Shown piece by piece: positions 1-12,240 of a stretch of 64,000 bases of DNA. The stretch is from positions 67,109,940 through 67,173,939 of the forward strand of contig CM055095.1 in NCBI GenBank assembly GCA_029204225.1. The letters are read 5' to 3'. Below the pieces are notes generated by a model, which saw only the letters and a list, made by a program, of their open reading frames with translations, ran no database searches and was not told the DNA's origin. Every line of letters begins with the position of its first letter. Position 1 is the first letter of the stretch. The position numbers and the translations under genes are program-made. The DNA is from Diphasiastrum complanatum (taxonomy: Eukaryota; Streptophyta; Lycopodiopsida; Lycopodiales; Lycopodiaceae).

Positions 1-556
1 TCAGCAATGAGAACACTTGCAGTGTCTCCAAGGATGGAAGATCCTCTCTGATAGCATAAGTCTGCACAATATTGTCATACTCATCTCTAAGTCCATTTAG
101 GACTACTTGAACAAGTTCAGTATTCTTAAGAGCATCACCAATACCAGCTAACTCTTGATGAAGATCCTTAACTCTCATGACATATGATGAAGCACTCTCA
201 TCTACTCTCTGATAACTTAGAAATATTTGGTTTCTAAGTGTAGTCAGTCTAGAAGTATTCTTGATTTCATAGATTGTTTTAAGAGTATCCCAAATTTCCT
301 TGGCAATGGTGCATGTACTGACCTCTCTTAACAATTCATTGGTTACATTCATTTTTATGAAATGAAGGGAATTTCTGGTTCTTTTGTGAAATGCTGTAGC
401 TTCATTAGGTGCAATAGGTTCTTTTTCAGCTCCACTCACAATATCCATTACATCTTGTAGAATCAATAATGATTCCATTCTGATCTTCCATATTGCATAA
501 TTGGAAGATGTTAATCTCTCACTGTGCTCCAAGAAATGTGAACCAGATGAAGGCAT
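1..556 (-). CDS. Ty1/copia gag, N-terminal part (runs off window edge)
   Basis: Gag of a Ty1/copia retrotransposon, the structural protein of the cytoplasmic virus-like particle. From the ATG at 556 the frame stays open for 185 codons to the window edge. It shows the plant copia gag (UBN2-type) pattern: NYAIWKIRMESLL near residue 20, LHFIKMNVTNELL, AKEIWDTLKTIYE, SYVMRVKDLHQELAG and VVLNGLRDEYDNIV. There is no internal stop, unlike most other retroelement genes in the window, so this copy may be young. The zinc knuckle and pol would lie beyond position 1. A different copia remnant lies upstream at 1290-1730. Confidence 0.85.
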   Translation of the reverse strand, partial: MPSSGSHFLEHSERLTSSNYAIWKIRMESLLILQDVMDIVSGAEKEPIAPNEATAFHKRTRNSLHFIKMNVTNELLREVSTCTIAKEIWDTLKTIYEIKNTSRLTTLRNQIFLSYQRVDESASSYVMRVKDLHQELAGIGDALKNTELVQVVLNGLRDEYDNIVQTYAIREDLPSLETLQVFSLL

Positions 557-1289
557 CTTCTCTCTGAGAAATTCTAGTAATGATAAAAAATGGAGTTGAA
601 AGGATGTCGCTTACTATCTCAATATAGGATCTAACATTGATGTTGATCCACCCTATGAAATCTAGCAACAGATGTGAGAACAAATTCTCAACACAGAAAA
701 TCAATCTATCTTGAATTTGGATCTTCAATCACAAAAAAGAAGCACATGCAAGTAAGAAGTCTATCTCTTCCATGAGCTTCAGGAACTCAAAAACTCTCTA
801 GGAACTTACTTTCAACTCAAACACAGTAATTTGTGTGAAATGAAAAGTCTAAGACCTCAAAACACTCACTTCTATCCAATTCTACTTGATTGACAGTGAA
901 AAATGATGAAAATGGTGAAAAGAACTGATGTGTGCTCACTTTGGCATGTCCCACGAGTTGAGTACTCTCTTAAACTCTCTGATTGACTAAAAATCTTCTA
1001 AAAACAAATCAAATTGATTTAGAAACATGAGCAACACATTCTACTCTTCAATACCTATCCAACAAGCTATAGAACATCAAATTTGGATTAAATCTAGAGA
1101 AGTAGCACTCAATTAATGAGGGCCGATTTCACACGTGTGAGCTCTCTATCCGTACAGGGCTCTGCTGGAGCAGATCAGGTTCGTTTTGATCCACTTATGA
1201 TCCACAGATAGCTTGTCTCTCAGCGAGTTTGAATCCCTCTCCCAAATTCGAGTTCCTGCAAGCAAAAGCACCAAAGATCTGATGTACTC
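557..1289. other. Non-coding leader region of the minus copia element
   Basis: AT-rich sequence between the gag start at 556 and the RT remnant. It is probably the 5' leader, and perhaps part of an LTR, of the gag element. I found no convincing primer-binding site or TG...CA boundary in it. Confidence 0.35.
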
Positions 1290-1730
1290 TCACCTCTTCA
1301 AAGCATGAAGCTCTGACTAGAGTGAAAAATGTAGCCAGTGGTGGATCTTTTGTTGTCGATATTATGTGCCCAGTCCAAATCAACAAAGCCTTGTAATATT
1401 GGTAAAGCTTTTTACTCATCATATAACAATCCATAAGTAGCCATACTTCTACCGTAGTGAAAAAATTTCTTCACAGTCTTTTAGTGCTTATCCCTAGGCG
1501 TAGCCATAAATTGACTCACTAGGCTTACAACATAGCTTATGTCAGGATGAGTAGTTGTAAGATAAATCAAGAAACCAACTAATTGACAAAACAATGTAGC
1601 ATCAACTTACTCTCATCCTCATTGTATAACCTCTTACCAACCTCCATAGGTGTAGGAACTAGTTTACTATCGCACATTGTGAAGCACATCAGAATCTCAT
1701 TTATGTAAGTGTGATGCCCTCATTTCTTTG
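1290..1730 (-). pseudogene. Degenerate Ty1/copia RT-RNase H fragment
   Basis: Remnant of the reverse transcriptase C-terminus and RNase H of a copia element. Reading down the minus strand, one sees SKLVPTPMEVG, then LIYLTTTHPDISYVV and VSQFMATP (end of RT), then MATYGLLYDE and a WAHN...KRSTTGY segment of RNase H. Stops and frame changes break it. It cannot belong to the gag at 1-556, because RT-RNase H would have to follow gag, and here it precedes it. It is therefore a separate, older insertion. Confidence 0.75.
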
Positions 1731-2085
1731 CTAGAATTTCTCTCCCAAATAGTAGTGCATTAAGCCAAGATTGGTCATTGTCAAAATTGGAAAACAATTC
1801 TCTCTTTATTGCACTAATCAAATCACCATCATTAAGTTAAAATAGCAATGATCGACTTATACAGTGCTTTCTAATTTTGACGGCACCACGTGTGCTTAAT
1901 TCTAGAATTATCGGGCCGTCTTTCTTTTACGAGCCCTTTGAGTGCTCTTAAGCAACTTTATCTTTGTACTTGCTGATTAGTGTGAATATACAGTTTGTGG
2001 GAGAGCAATTCTGTTGTCTTGTCTTATTGCACTTGATGTTGTGCTGTGGTGATTGATTCGGTTGGGTTATTAAACTGTATTCTCA
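1731..2085 (+). repeat. Probable 5' LTR of plus-strand copia element
   Basis: The sequence just before the primer-binding site at 2089 should be an LTR, ending CA at 2084-2085. The 5' LTR boundary could not be fixed; 1731 only marks the end of the preceding remnant. Confidence 0.4.
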
Positions 2086-2088
2086 ACT

Positions 2089-2100
2089 TGGTATCAGAGC
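2089..2100 (+). other. Primer-binding site (initiator Met-tRNA type)
   Basis: TGGTATCAGAGC, the standard plant copia primer-binding site complementary to the 3' end of initiator Met-tRNA. It lies 3 bases after the candidate LTR end and 430 bases before gag. Confidence 0.9.
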
Positions 2101-2529
2101 CCTTGGTGGCTACAATCACCGGACATGAATGGAGAGCTGCGAATTCACGATGGTTTGCTGGTTGGGAAGCACAAAATTGAGTCTGTGGAGATTCCTAGAA
2201 CAGCTCAACTTTAAAAAGGATTCAGAGACAGGAAATTGTCGACTGAATCAGAAAGCAAGCAAAAATTGAAGCCCAAAATTCAGAAGGAGGGTTGTTTGGT
2301 ATTTGTGATTGGCTTGAATCCAATCAAATATTGTTTTAAGAATGGTTTGAAGCAAAAGACAACGTACTGCAGGGCAACCTCAGTGGGATAGGTAGCTGCA
2401 AAAAGTATTTCTGAATAAGACAGAATAAAGTCCAAGAAAAGCTCATCCTTCGTTCAGCTAGGGTTTTAAGCTGAGCAACTGCAAATCTTTCCTTTTTAGC
2501 CTACAGGTGGAGTTTCAAGCAGTTTGGAA

Positions 2530-4232
2530 ATGGCAAACATCAATGAGGCAATTTTGGGCGCAAACTTGATGGGGCTTCTAACTACAACATCTGGAAATTC
2601 AATATGAAGAGCATTTTGATGGAGAAGGAGTTATGGGACATTGTTGTTGGTATTGAAGCTTGGCCTAATACCACTCCAGGTGACATGAGGGCCTTTGATA
2701 AAAAGGCGCAGAGAGCATTGTCCTTTATCAACCTTTCAGTGAAAGACCATGTGATCATCCATATAAGTGATGCCACGACAACTAGGGGAGCTTGGGAAGC
2801 TCTTAGAATGCAATTTCAAACTTGCAATCCAACTTGAGCCATGTTCTTGAAGTCGAGGTTGAACACAATCAAGATGGAAGAAGGCGAATCGGTGGGATCT
2901 TTCTTCACCAGGATAAAGGAGCTAAGAGATCAACTTGTGGCAATTGAAGAACCAATTAGGGATGTTGAATTGGTACATACCATTATGAGTGGTGTTTTGA
3001 AAGGTCTACAAATGTTTGTGAGTGACATCACTTTGAGGGAGAGATTGCCTACTTTTGAAGACTTTCACGGAATCATGTTGCAGGAAGAGCAATGCCGCAA
3101 GGTGGTGAAGTCAAGGCAAACCCCACGGGATGATCAAGCATTGCTTGCTAAAGGCAAGCAGAAAGGGTGGAAGAGGATTCCTAAGAAATCCAAGGATCAT
3201 GATGATGAGGGAGAGTCATCATCGAAGGTGAAAAAGAAGAAGAAATGCAAATGTTACTATTGTTACAAACTGGGTTATTGGGCACGTGAATGTTACAAGA
3301 CGAAAGCAGACAAAAAGGCAGGAAAAGTGAAGCAACAAGGCAACATTGTTGAAGATGATGGGGAAGATGATGAGACAAGTGTCTTCTCATCGACATTGGC
3401 ATCCCAACATGATGATGGTGTCAGATGGTTCATAGATTCAGGCGCCGCAAGGCATATGATCGGGAAACGCAATTGGTTTGAGAAACTCTCGCCAATCCAT
3501 GATGGGGACAAGGTCACACAAGCCAATGGAGAGGAATGCCAATTAAAGGGTGTTGGCAATGTACCTGTGCAGTTTCCTAATGGTAAAATAAAAAATATCC
3601 CTAATGTGCTTTATGTTCCTGGACTCAAAAAGAGTTTGCTTTCTGTTGGTGTGATGGCAAATCAACATCTTAAGGTTGAATTTGTCAAGGATGGATGCCT
3701 AATGAAGGATATGAACCACAACCATAAGGTGGTAGCGAAAGGTTATAGGGATAGTAAATATGGCCTTTATAAATTGGATGCTGCAAAACCAGGAGAATAT
3801 GGTTTGGTTATCTCAACAACATCACAATCTGAGTTGTGGCATAGAAGACTTGGTCACTTGAACTATGGGAGCTTGAGATTGATGGCGAAGTTGAAAATGG
3901 TAATAGGATTGCCAACACTACAGGATGATCATCATGCCATATGTGAAGGATGTGTTATGGGAAAGCATCACAGGGAGACATTCAAGAAAGGTGGAGTTAC
4001 AAGAGCTAAGAAACCACTGGAACTTATTCACAGCGACCTGTGCAGCCTAATGAAGACCATGTCAACGGGGAAAGCCTATTATTTTATGACTTTCATAGAT
4101 GATTACTCTAGGAGAACATGGATTTATTTTTTGAAGAAGAAATATGATGCTTTTGCTCGTTTCAAGGGGTTTAAGGCTTTAGTAGAGAACCAACTGGATG
4201 CACGTGTCAAAGTGCTAAGATCAGATAGAGGG
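2530..4232 (+). pseudogene. Ty1/copia gag-protease-integrase, truncated in integrase
   Basis: 5' half of a copia polyprotein. The likely start is the ATG at 2530 (MANINEAILGA). A frameshift near 2568 moves into DGASNYNIWKFNMKSIL, and an in-frame TGA at 2835-2837 interrupts ...TCNPT*AMFLKSRL; the frame then stays open. Domains seen are gag UBN2, a zinc knuckle CYYCYKLGYWAREC with Tyr in place of the expected His, protease WFIDSGAARHMI, GAG-pre-integrase LWHRRLGHLNYGSL and integrase core (HSDLC, FIDDYSRRTWIYFL, LRSDRG). The copia match ends at about 4232, right after the second catalytic Asp region, and foreign sequence begins. RT and RNase H are missing here; the piece at 17.2-18.3 kb could be the same element's other end, but this is unproven. 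Confidence 0.85.
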
Positions 4233-4244
4233 AGCGTGAAGAGT

Positions 4245-4925
4245 GTGATATGCTTTGATACCATTGAAGAGATTCGGAGCAGTCATGAAGGCGAACCACC
4301 CGCGACTCTCTTGAGATTCGGATGGATTTCATATGCGATCGCTGGACACTGCCAGCTGAATCACTCCTATAGTCCTCCAGAATGTAGTTAAACAACACTG
4401 CTGATCTACGTTTATAAGATTAATGCAGCATTTAACATAGTCTCAACCAAGGTGTAGATTTAAAATGAACAAGAAAATTCAAACATACAAATAACAGGAG
4501 ACACATTTGCATTCGAGATCAAACACAGCAAGAAAATCATCTATATTGATCTTTCTCTGATTTCTTCAAGAATTGCATGCAAATCCACGTAGTGCGTTGG
4601 CGTGGGAGAAACGCGGTTCTCTCACGAGCAATCGTCTCGCTTTATTAACAGACAGTTGGATCTACAGATTCTAGACAGAATTGTCTTCGCACGTAGGTGG
4701 ACATGTATTCTGTATCTTGATTGCTTACTAGCATTAGACTTCTACATTATACTATATGTGTTTCTTGTCATCTCACTGATCTATATGTCAAGTATCATCC
4801 AGTAAGTATAGTCGCTCTATGTAAATCTAAGATTAGAGTGATTAAGCATCTACAACTAATCAAGGAATTACAAGAGTGGCAGGTTAGCCATGACCTAGGG
4901 AGTATTTGTTGACGTCGTGCCATCA
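4245..4925 (-). repeat. Candidate LTR of a minus-strand copia element, with PBS-like motif
   Basis: On the minus strand TGGTATCAAAGC (4263-4252) resembles a Met-tRNA primer-binding site. It abuts a candidate LTR that would run from about 4265 to about 4925, where a TGATGGCACGACG-like start is visible on the minus strand. Boundaries are inferred; no second LTR copy was matched. It interrupts the plus copia integrase at about 4232. Confidence 0.4.
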
Positions 4926-5174
4926 GATCAGATTTCTGTACTTCTAGGTACTTGCGTGATCTTTGTTGGTACTCTTTGGAGCGTGAGGGCAAAACAAGTT
5001 TCGCAACATTTTTCGTGTCGCGTCATTGGTTTCATTTTGCTCCTCTGCCTTTCTCTCGTATTGGACCGCAAAAGATTCTCGTTTGTGGATCTTTCGTGTT
5101 TGCGAACTGTTCATCTTCGTCTCCTTTGACTTTTGTGTTAGCAAAACTTTTTGTGTTTCGTGTCTCCTGACTTT
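4926..5174. other. Non-coding junction with short degenerate repeats
   Basis: Here the copia RT of the next entry stops abruptly. Three degenerate copies of a GACTTTTGTGTTCGCGAA-like unit occur between about 5085 and 5190. No coding potential recognised. Confidence 0.4.
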
Positions 5175-7015
5175 TGTGTTCGCGAAGCTTGAAGACCCAT
5201 TTGCATTTGATAGTCTCGCGCTTATGTGGTAATGGCTCCAGCGTCCATACCTGGTTCTTCCTCATGGACTCCATCTCTTCGTTCATGGCTTGGATCCATG
5301 TGTCCTTTTTTGGACTTTCAATCGCTTTCTCGAAAGTCTGTAGTTCATCACTGAATCCGCAGAACTCTTCTAATGTGGAAGTTGGACTGCCTGGCACATA
5401 TCTGGCTGGCACTCTTCGTGGTCTTGTCGACCTTTTGGGAGATCCTCCTGGAATAGCTATGCCTTTGCCTTTGTCTACTTTGCTCGGTCCGGAACCATCT
5501 TGGTTTACATGAACTACAACAACAAGCTACCTCTCGAATCTTTCTTCGTCAGATTCATCGTTCGAATGGGAGAGGACTCAAAAATCTTCGTTTTCGTGTC
5601 CGTCTTCTGCTCTCTCTGTCATTGGCGGCAGGTCATAGTACTGTCTCTCTAGAACTTCGTAGCTAACAGGATCGTCATTGGCCATTGTCCTGCTCTCATC
5701 GAATCTGACATCTCTCATTGTTTTCACAGTGTTCGTGTCTGGCATGTAGACTCTGTAGTATGATGAATTGTTGTCATAACCTACCAGAAATCCTTGCTCG
5801 GCTTTCTCATCAAGCTTCTATCGAAGCTTATCATGAATATGTGCATAAGTTGCATAGCCAAAGATTCTGACGTGAGACAGGTTGGGCTTTCTACCCCACT
5901 ATAGCTCATGTGGTGTCGTGTGTGGGACACCAGACTTGCCTGCTCTGTTCTGGATGTATGAGGCTGTAGCTACTGCTTCAGCCCACAGTGCCCTTGGAGC
6001 CTTTGAATAGGCCGTCATGCATCTGGATGCTTCCATCAAGGTCCTGTTCTTTCGTTCAGCAACACCATTGTGCTGTGGTGTGTAGGCTGCAGTTCTTCTA
6101 TGAATGATGTCACGATCATTGCAGAAGTCAGTGAAGCAATTCGAGATGTATTCGCCACCTCGATCTGTTCTGATCTGCTTCACTTTGTTGTTGTACATCT
6201 CTCAGCCCAATTCACATATTCAGTGAATTTATCAAGTGCTTTAGATTTATTTTGAATAAAATACACTGGCAAATTTTCTATAATCATCAATGAAGGTTAT
6301 ATAATACTTTGAACCTCCTACTGAGATCACGTTGAATGATCCGCAGATGTCAGAATGCACTAGCTCCAGAATCTTTGCCGTTCTGTAGGAGTCTTTGACG
6401 AATGGTGTGCGTGACATCTTGCCCTTCAAACGTGCATCACAGGTGGTCGAACTGGTTGCATTCGAGATGCTGACCCCTGTTATCGCTCCATGATGGCTTG
6501 CCTGGTAAAGTGCCATTGAGTTCATGTGGCAGAGTCTTCTATGCCACAGAGTGTCTGGCGAGTCGTCATGAGTCTGATGCACCTGTTCTGCAGGTAGGCA
6601 TACATTCAGATGATATAGACTCCCTTTCCTTCTGCCTTGAGCGATCAAAGTATTGGTAATGGCATCAACCACATTGCATGCTTTGTCTGAAAACGTCACA
6701 CGCATCCTTGCATCTGCTATTCTTGCTATAGAGAGCAAGTCTTGTTGCAAAGTAGGCACAAATAGAATGTCTTCGAGTCGTCTTTCTTTTCCATTTGTGT
6801 TGAGCCATAGTGAACCAATACCGTTCACTTGATGTCTAGATCCATCTCCAAGAACTATGAATCTTGAAGGATCTGCACTTCTGAAATCATACATAATTCG
6901 TCTTGATGTCACGAAGTGTGAGGTGGCTCCTGAGTCTAGAATCACCTCATTTGTGTCAGATGTTGATCCAAGTCTGGATATCTCAGTTTGAGTTGATGAA
7001 TCAACAACATCAACA
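5175..7015 (-). pseudogene. Ty1/copia protease-integrase-RT (partial)
   Basis: Minus-strand copia pol. Reading from high to low coordinates: protease VILDSGATSHFV near 6940, GAG-pre-integrase LWHRRLCHMNSMAL, integrase LVHSDICGSF and FIDDYRKF, a frame break near 6240, then IRTDRGGEYIS and YTPQHNGVAERKNRTLME (5900-6198). After a damaged linker, the RT N-terminus WIQAMNEEMESMRKNQVW and KCKWVFKLR appears (5175-5412), where similarity ends. Gag lies upstream and is cut by the gypsy element at about 7000. The integrase keeps the catalytic D, D and E contexts across two frames. Clearly copia, but non-functional. Confidence 0.88.
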
Positions 7016-8033
7016 ACAGATGGAGAAACTCAACAAAGAGTTTCAGCAAGTCTTAGAATCTTTCAAAAGTCAGTTGACAAGGCAATTGCCATCTGGTAAC
7101 GCTATCCATAGGCGAGAAGATATCTGGTGCCCACAATGTTGTGGCGCACATACCGGTAATGAGTGTCCATTACACCGCCCTTACGAACCGCAACATTGTA
7201 TACTGTGTGATACGGCCACTCATACCACATCCAGCTGTAGGTACAACCCACACAACATGCAGTACTCTTGACCACAACAATATGCCCCATGAGGACAACC
7301 ACAAGCGCCATATAACCCACGTTATATGACTCCAGTCCAAGTCCAAGAATTGCCTAGACAACAACTACCTCCACAACAACAATGCTTGGCACTTCCAAGT
7401 CCAAGAGGATCTGCTCCACCCAACAGGCCAAACCAACAGAACTGACCACAAGTTTAGGCCAATGTCATGCAGAATACCTCCTATGACACCCCAACCTATG
7501 AATCTACTTATGATGATGGTCATCCTACCACATACGTAGATGAGACATCTACCTCCTATCCTAACGAACAATATTATCCAGAGGAACAACCTACTGAAAT
7601 TGATCAAAATGGTTATGCCATTTTCCCTTCAACACTTCAAAAGAGATGTTTTGTCTATGGAGAAACCACTCACTTTCAAAGTGAATGTCGACTTCGATAT
7701 GACTTTGTAGCTGAATGTGCTAATTGTATTAGAAGGCATTGCTATAAAGATTTCCCTAACCAAACTAAAAAGATTGTTCCAGCACGTAGGTTATATGAAG
7801 AGCTGTTGCATGCTATCACACGCGCCCAACATCGGGTCTTAGATGAGAACAAGGACCCAGCACAACCACAGCCTCTTGCTAATACTTCCATGATTCCACA
7901 ATATTACCCTGACCCTTTAAAAGCTCAAAGGCAATACCATGAGTTTCGACATCAGTTTGATAGAGCTAAAGCTAGGATTTCTACTCCGCCATCTGTCCAG
8001 TTACTACGCAGGGGCAACCACCACAAGGAATAG
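6985..8033 (+). pseudogene. Ty3/gypsy gag C-terminal region with Cys-rich motifs
   Basis: C-terminal gag of a plus-strand Ty3/gypsy element; its N-terminus is lost at the junction with the minus copia. A Gln-rich helix (NQQHQQQMEKLNKEF) precedes two Cys-rich motifs, CPQCCGAHTGNECP and CILCDTATHTTSSC (7130-7250). A Gln/Pro/Tyr-rich stretch follows, then a third zinc-knuckle-like motif CFVYGETTHFQSEC in a 188-codon frame (7467-8033). In-frame stops at 7269 and 7443 separate the pieces. Protease and RT follow in order on the same strand. Confidence 0.7.
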
Positions 8034-8197
8034 AGGTTCTTTTCGATCTCTTACAAGCTAAAATCACCATGCCCTTCTAAATAGCCATGACGTATTCCAA
8101 ACCCCTACGGGATGCCATATTACACAGCTCCCAACAGCCTGATGTACCAGATGAGTCATGACGTCCGAAAAATGCTGAAGTACTTCATAATGTTGAC

Positions 8198-8600
8198 ATG
8201 AGCTTACTTCATATAGGTGTTGCTAAAGGTAACAACATCACTTTACCAGTGCACTACAAATCTTATCCATCCGTACAAGCCATTCTCAATAGTGGGTATG
8301 GCATGAATATTATCGCCTTGTTCTTAGCAAAGGCATGGGGAACATTCACTTTGGAAAAGCCTAAGTACAAGTTATGTATGGCTGACCAATGAATGACGAC
8401 ACCTGCCGGTCACATATCAATTTACCGATCAAAATTGCCAGTTTGATTTTTACCATAGAGTGTGTAGTACTAGATTTTCCTGATGAACTGCACACCTATC
8501 AATTCCTTCTTGGAACACCATGGTTAGAAATGGCCAGAGTGATTCAAGATTGAAAGAAAAACAAAATTGTCTTTGGCAACAGAGAGAGGAAAATCTTTGT
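8198..8600 (+). pseudogene. Ty3/gypsy aspartic protease remnant
   Basis: A retropepsin-like segment with AILNSGYGMNIIA. The expected catalytic D-S-G reads N-S-G, so the active Asp appears lost (GAT/GAC to AAT/AAC would do it). A second strand segment ending FLLGTPWLEMA follows at about 8500 in another frame, after a stop at 8390. From 8600 to 9590 lie broken frames of a gag-pol linker, including ORFs at 9041-9253 and 9260-9595 without a recognisable domain. Confidence 0.6.
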
Positions 8601-9594
8601 CGATGCCACCAGAAAGATAAAGCCTACACATGTTGAAGATGATTGGTCGTCAACTACCTATGATGACCCCGATAGTATCGATTCCATCGTAAAGGGTCGT
8701 TACGTGTAGAGTACCGATATCATCAATTGGGAACATGCCTTAGCGACCATTGATTGTATCAATGACACTCTTTGTGCGCAAGAAGTTCAAGAAGAGGACC
8801 CAATTGAAATCACTATACACTCCATAGATATCAAGACTCCCATCTTGCCCTTGTACATGATAGATGCACTCCCTATTGAGTGGATGCCTGAAGATGCCTT
8901 TGTTATGGACATATCGAGGATGGCATTCTTCCTAGGGAAGAACATGAGTTATTTGACGACCAACTAATTCACTTGTTGGATCTCGAGCATTTAGGAAAGC
9001 ATCGTATACTAAAAGCAATTAAGCTTCCATCACCATTGGCTTGTGTGCATCCACAACCAGTCATGTATATCGACCCAAACTGAAAGTCTATCAATGGGAT
9101 GTGCACAATGATGAAGTTTTGAACACCATTCACGAAGACTTAGTCCGAGCAACACCACCAAAACATCCATGCATGCCTACCACTACAAATCCACAAATAT
9201 CCTGCATGCTAAAAAAAAAATCAAGAGTTGACATACGATTGACTGATAAGTAATTCCAAATGCGTGAAAAGCTGAAGCAGTCAATGAAACCTTTGATTCA
9301 AAATCAGAAAAATCCTAGTCAGGCTTCATCATCTACAAGTAAATCTGTAGAGGATATTCCTAAGATCCCACATGAGGTAATTGATGATCCACTTTATGAT
9401 GTTCCCCAACATTTTAATGATTACACAACTGGTGACGTTGTCATCAATATGGTAAGGCCAAAACGAGAACCTCATCCACCATCAACTTCTTTTGAAGGAC
9501 CTACAAAGACCATATCTGTTAATATGAAGGATGATGATGAAGACATAGACCGTATCGTACATGTAGGAGCCCACCTCAACCCTACCCAATTATA

Positions 9595-10930
9595 GGATTT
9601 GTAAAAGTTATTGCACAAATACAAAGATGTGTTTTATAAAGAAATGAAGGGGGTTCCTCCTGACGTTGTCGTCCATAGAATCCCATTGTAGGATGGTGCC
9701 ATACCTGTCCGAGCAAAACCTTATCACACTAATCTCACATATCGCGAGAAGATACGAGAAGATATTCAGAAGCTTCTCGATGCTGGTTTCATTTATAAAA
9801 TCAAGCATACCAGTTGGGTATCACCAATTGTGGTGGTACCAAAGAAGAACGGTTAACTCCGTATCTGCATGGATTTAAAAAAACTTAATGATCAAACAGA
9901 GAAGGATCAATTTTCCTTACCTATGACTACACAAGATATGGTAGGAGCATAAGCTTTTAGCTTCCTCGATAGTTTTAGTAGCTGCTTCTTAGTCCAAATC
10001 GCTCCTGAAGATCATTTCAAAATGGCTTTTGTTACAGAGTTTGTTACTTTCGCGTATAACATTATGCCATTCGGTCTGTGCAATGCCCCATCCACATTTC
10101 AAAGGGTGATGCAACGAGCTTTCAAAGATCTGTTGCACAAAAATCTAGAGATTTATCTTGATGATCTTGGTGTGCATTCTTCTCAAGATAAGCATCTCAA
10201 TGCCCTTGAACAAGTGTTCATTTGTTGTCAAAGGTTCAGAATTTCATTGAATCCCGACAAGTGTCAGATCTGGGTTACCCATGGTGTGGTACTGGGCCAT
10301 ATTATTTCTCGAAATGGTATCACCACTGATCCCAAAAATATCAGAGTCATTCTTGAAATGGCCCTACCCGACACAGTGAAAGAAATTTACATCTTTGTGG
10401 GCCACACAGGTTATTATCGAATATTTATAATACACTACGCCGATAAAGCACGGTTAGTATATCAAATCGTTACTGATCCAAGGTGGACAGAGGACCGGAT
10501 TAAATCCTTTGAAGATCTTAAACAGGCTTTAATTACCGCACCCATTCTTCCCGTGCCTAATTATACTAAGGAGTTCCATGTGTATATGGACGCAAGTAAG
10601 TATGCCATTGGCGCTGTTTTAACGCAACCCGAATAATTCAAAAATGATTTTTCCAATCCGCCTAAGCCATCAGCTTGTTCCAGCTGAGGTTAACTAATCC
10701 ACAACAGATCGAGAAACACTAGCAATGGTCTATGTTGTTCAACAATTTCGACGTTATTTGCTAGGCCAGTTTTTTGTTTTCTATACCGACCATCATGCTC
10801 TTCTTTCTATTGGATAAATCTTGCAAAACCGGACGAATTGCATGATGGCTATTGATTATTTTAGAATTCAACTTTCGAGTTATTATTCGGAAGGGATCAC
10901 AACATTTTTTGGCTGATCATCTTTCACGAA
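9595..10930 (+). pseudogene. Ty3/gypsy reverse transcriptase and RNase H
   Basis: Core polymerase of the gypsy element. Before 10020 the RT N-terminus is visible with stops (TSWVSPIVVVPKKNG, then a TAA, then RICMDLKKLND). The long open frame 10022-10636 has MPFGLCNAPSTFQRVMQ, the catalytic YLDDL box, LNPDKCQIWV, VVLGHIISRNGI and the start of RNase H, VYMDASKYAIGAVLTQPE. A stop at 10634 and frame changes follow. TDHHALLSI and the RKGSQHFLADHLSRI motif (10880-10930) mark the end of RNase H. YLDD at this position and the domain order RT-RH-IN identify Ty3/gypsy rather than copia. Confidence 0.92.
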
Positions 10931-12240
10931 TACCTAATGCTGAAGCATCTGATGAGCCAATAAATGATGAGTTACCAGATGCGTGTCTATTTTATATAGA
11001 TGCTACTCCATTATGGGTAGATGATATCACTAGATATCTAGCCATTGAGAAGATAGATCCTCAATTGACCACACCGCAAAAAGTAAAGCTTATTATGAAA
11101 TCTTTACCATATCATCTTATTGCGGGACAACTATATAGGTTAGGTGTTGATGGTATTACATGTCATTGTGCCCACGAATCTGAAGTTCGACAGATTATTG
11201 CCTCGACACACGAAGGAATTGGGGGAGGCCATTTCTCCTTTGATGCTACTGCTAGGGCAATTCTTCTGGCAGGATTTTGGTGGCCAACCCTTTTCAAAGA
11301 CACTTAACGCTTATATAAAAGTTTGCGACGTTTGCCAACACGCAAAGAATACAAAAAAAGTTGACCACAATCTCCTATTCCAATACTTGAAAGCAAAGTC
11401 CAGCAGCACGTGGCACACAATCACGATATATCTTGATTGCCACTGATTATGCAACAAAGTGGATTGAGGCTAGAGCAACACGAAAAGCATATGCAAAGTC
11501 TGTAGCACATTTTCTCTATGAAAACATTATCACTAGATTTGGTTGTCCAATCGAGCTTGTCAATGATCGAGGTTCTCACTTCCTTAATGAAGTAATCAAC
11601 AGTTTACTGACTCATTACTTTGTTATCCACTGAAAGAGTATCCCCCCGTACTATTCTAGATGCAATGAACTAGCTGAGTCTACGAATAAAATGATTTGTA
11701 AAATCTTAACCAAGATAGTAGAAACCAGTCGATCAGATTGGGAAACAAAGTTATTCTCTACTATCTGGGCATATCGCACAACGCCAAAGCGAGCAATGGA
11801 TTGGAAAACACCATTTGAGCTGGTATATGGCCAAGAGGCTGTTATGTGAGTAGAATTTTTAATTTTGTCCTTACGCGTTACTTTAGCTTATGCCACTGAC
11901 TTGTGTGACGATAATGCTTATCAACACCAAGTTCAGAATCGACTTTTCACGTTGACAAAACTGTGTGAGATACAACTTATATCCTACCGTGCACAGTTAG
12001 TCCACAAATGACAACAGAAGGCCTGACATGATCATCATGTCTAGACTAAGGATATTCATAATGGTGATAAATCTTCCAAAGTCCATCCAAGAAAATTGAA
12101 ATTTCGTAGCCAAGATCCTTATGTTGTCCAGAATTTTTTTTACCAATGGTGCCGTGCAATTAGAGATGCTAGAAGGCATACCCCTTGACACCTTAGTCAA
12201 TGGTAGCCACCTATGACGATACTATGAAGACACCTTTATG
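10931..12240 (+). pseudogene. Ty3/gypsy integrase and C-terminal tail
   Basis: Integrase of the same element. The HHCC zinc-binding region reads HEGIGGGHFSFDAT...GFWWPTLFKD, then changes frame near 11300 into CDVCQHAKNT. The catalytic core has ATDYATKWIEARATR (first Asp) and LVNDRGSHFLNEVI (second Asp) at 11433-11633. A stop follows, then LAESTNKMICKIL, AYRTTPKRA and TPFELVYGQEAV at 11640-11850. The C-terminal region (11850-12240) has faint PRKLKF...DPYVV...GA segments like the tail of gypsy integrases. At least four frame disruptions make it non-functional. Confidence 0.85.

Noticed and set aside
2582-3559. Minus ORFs across the copia gag
   Set aside because: Shadows of the plus-strand gag-pol frame.
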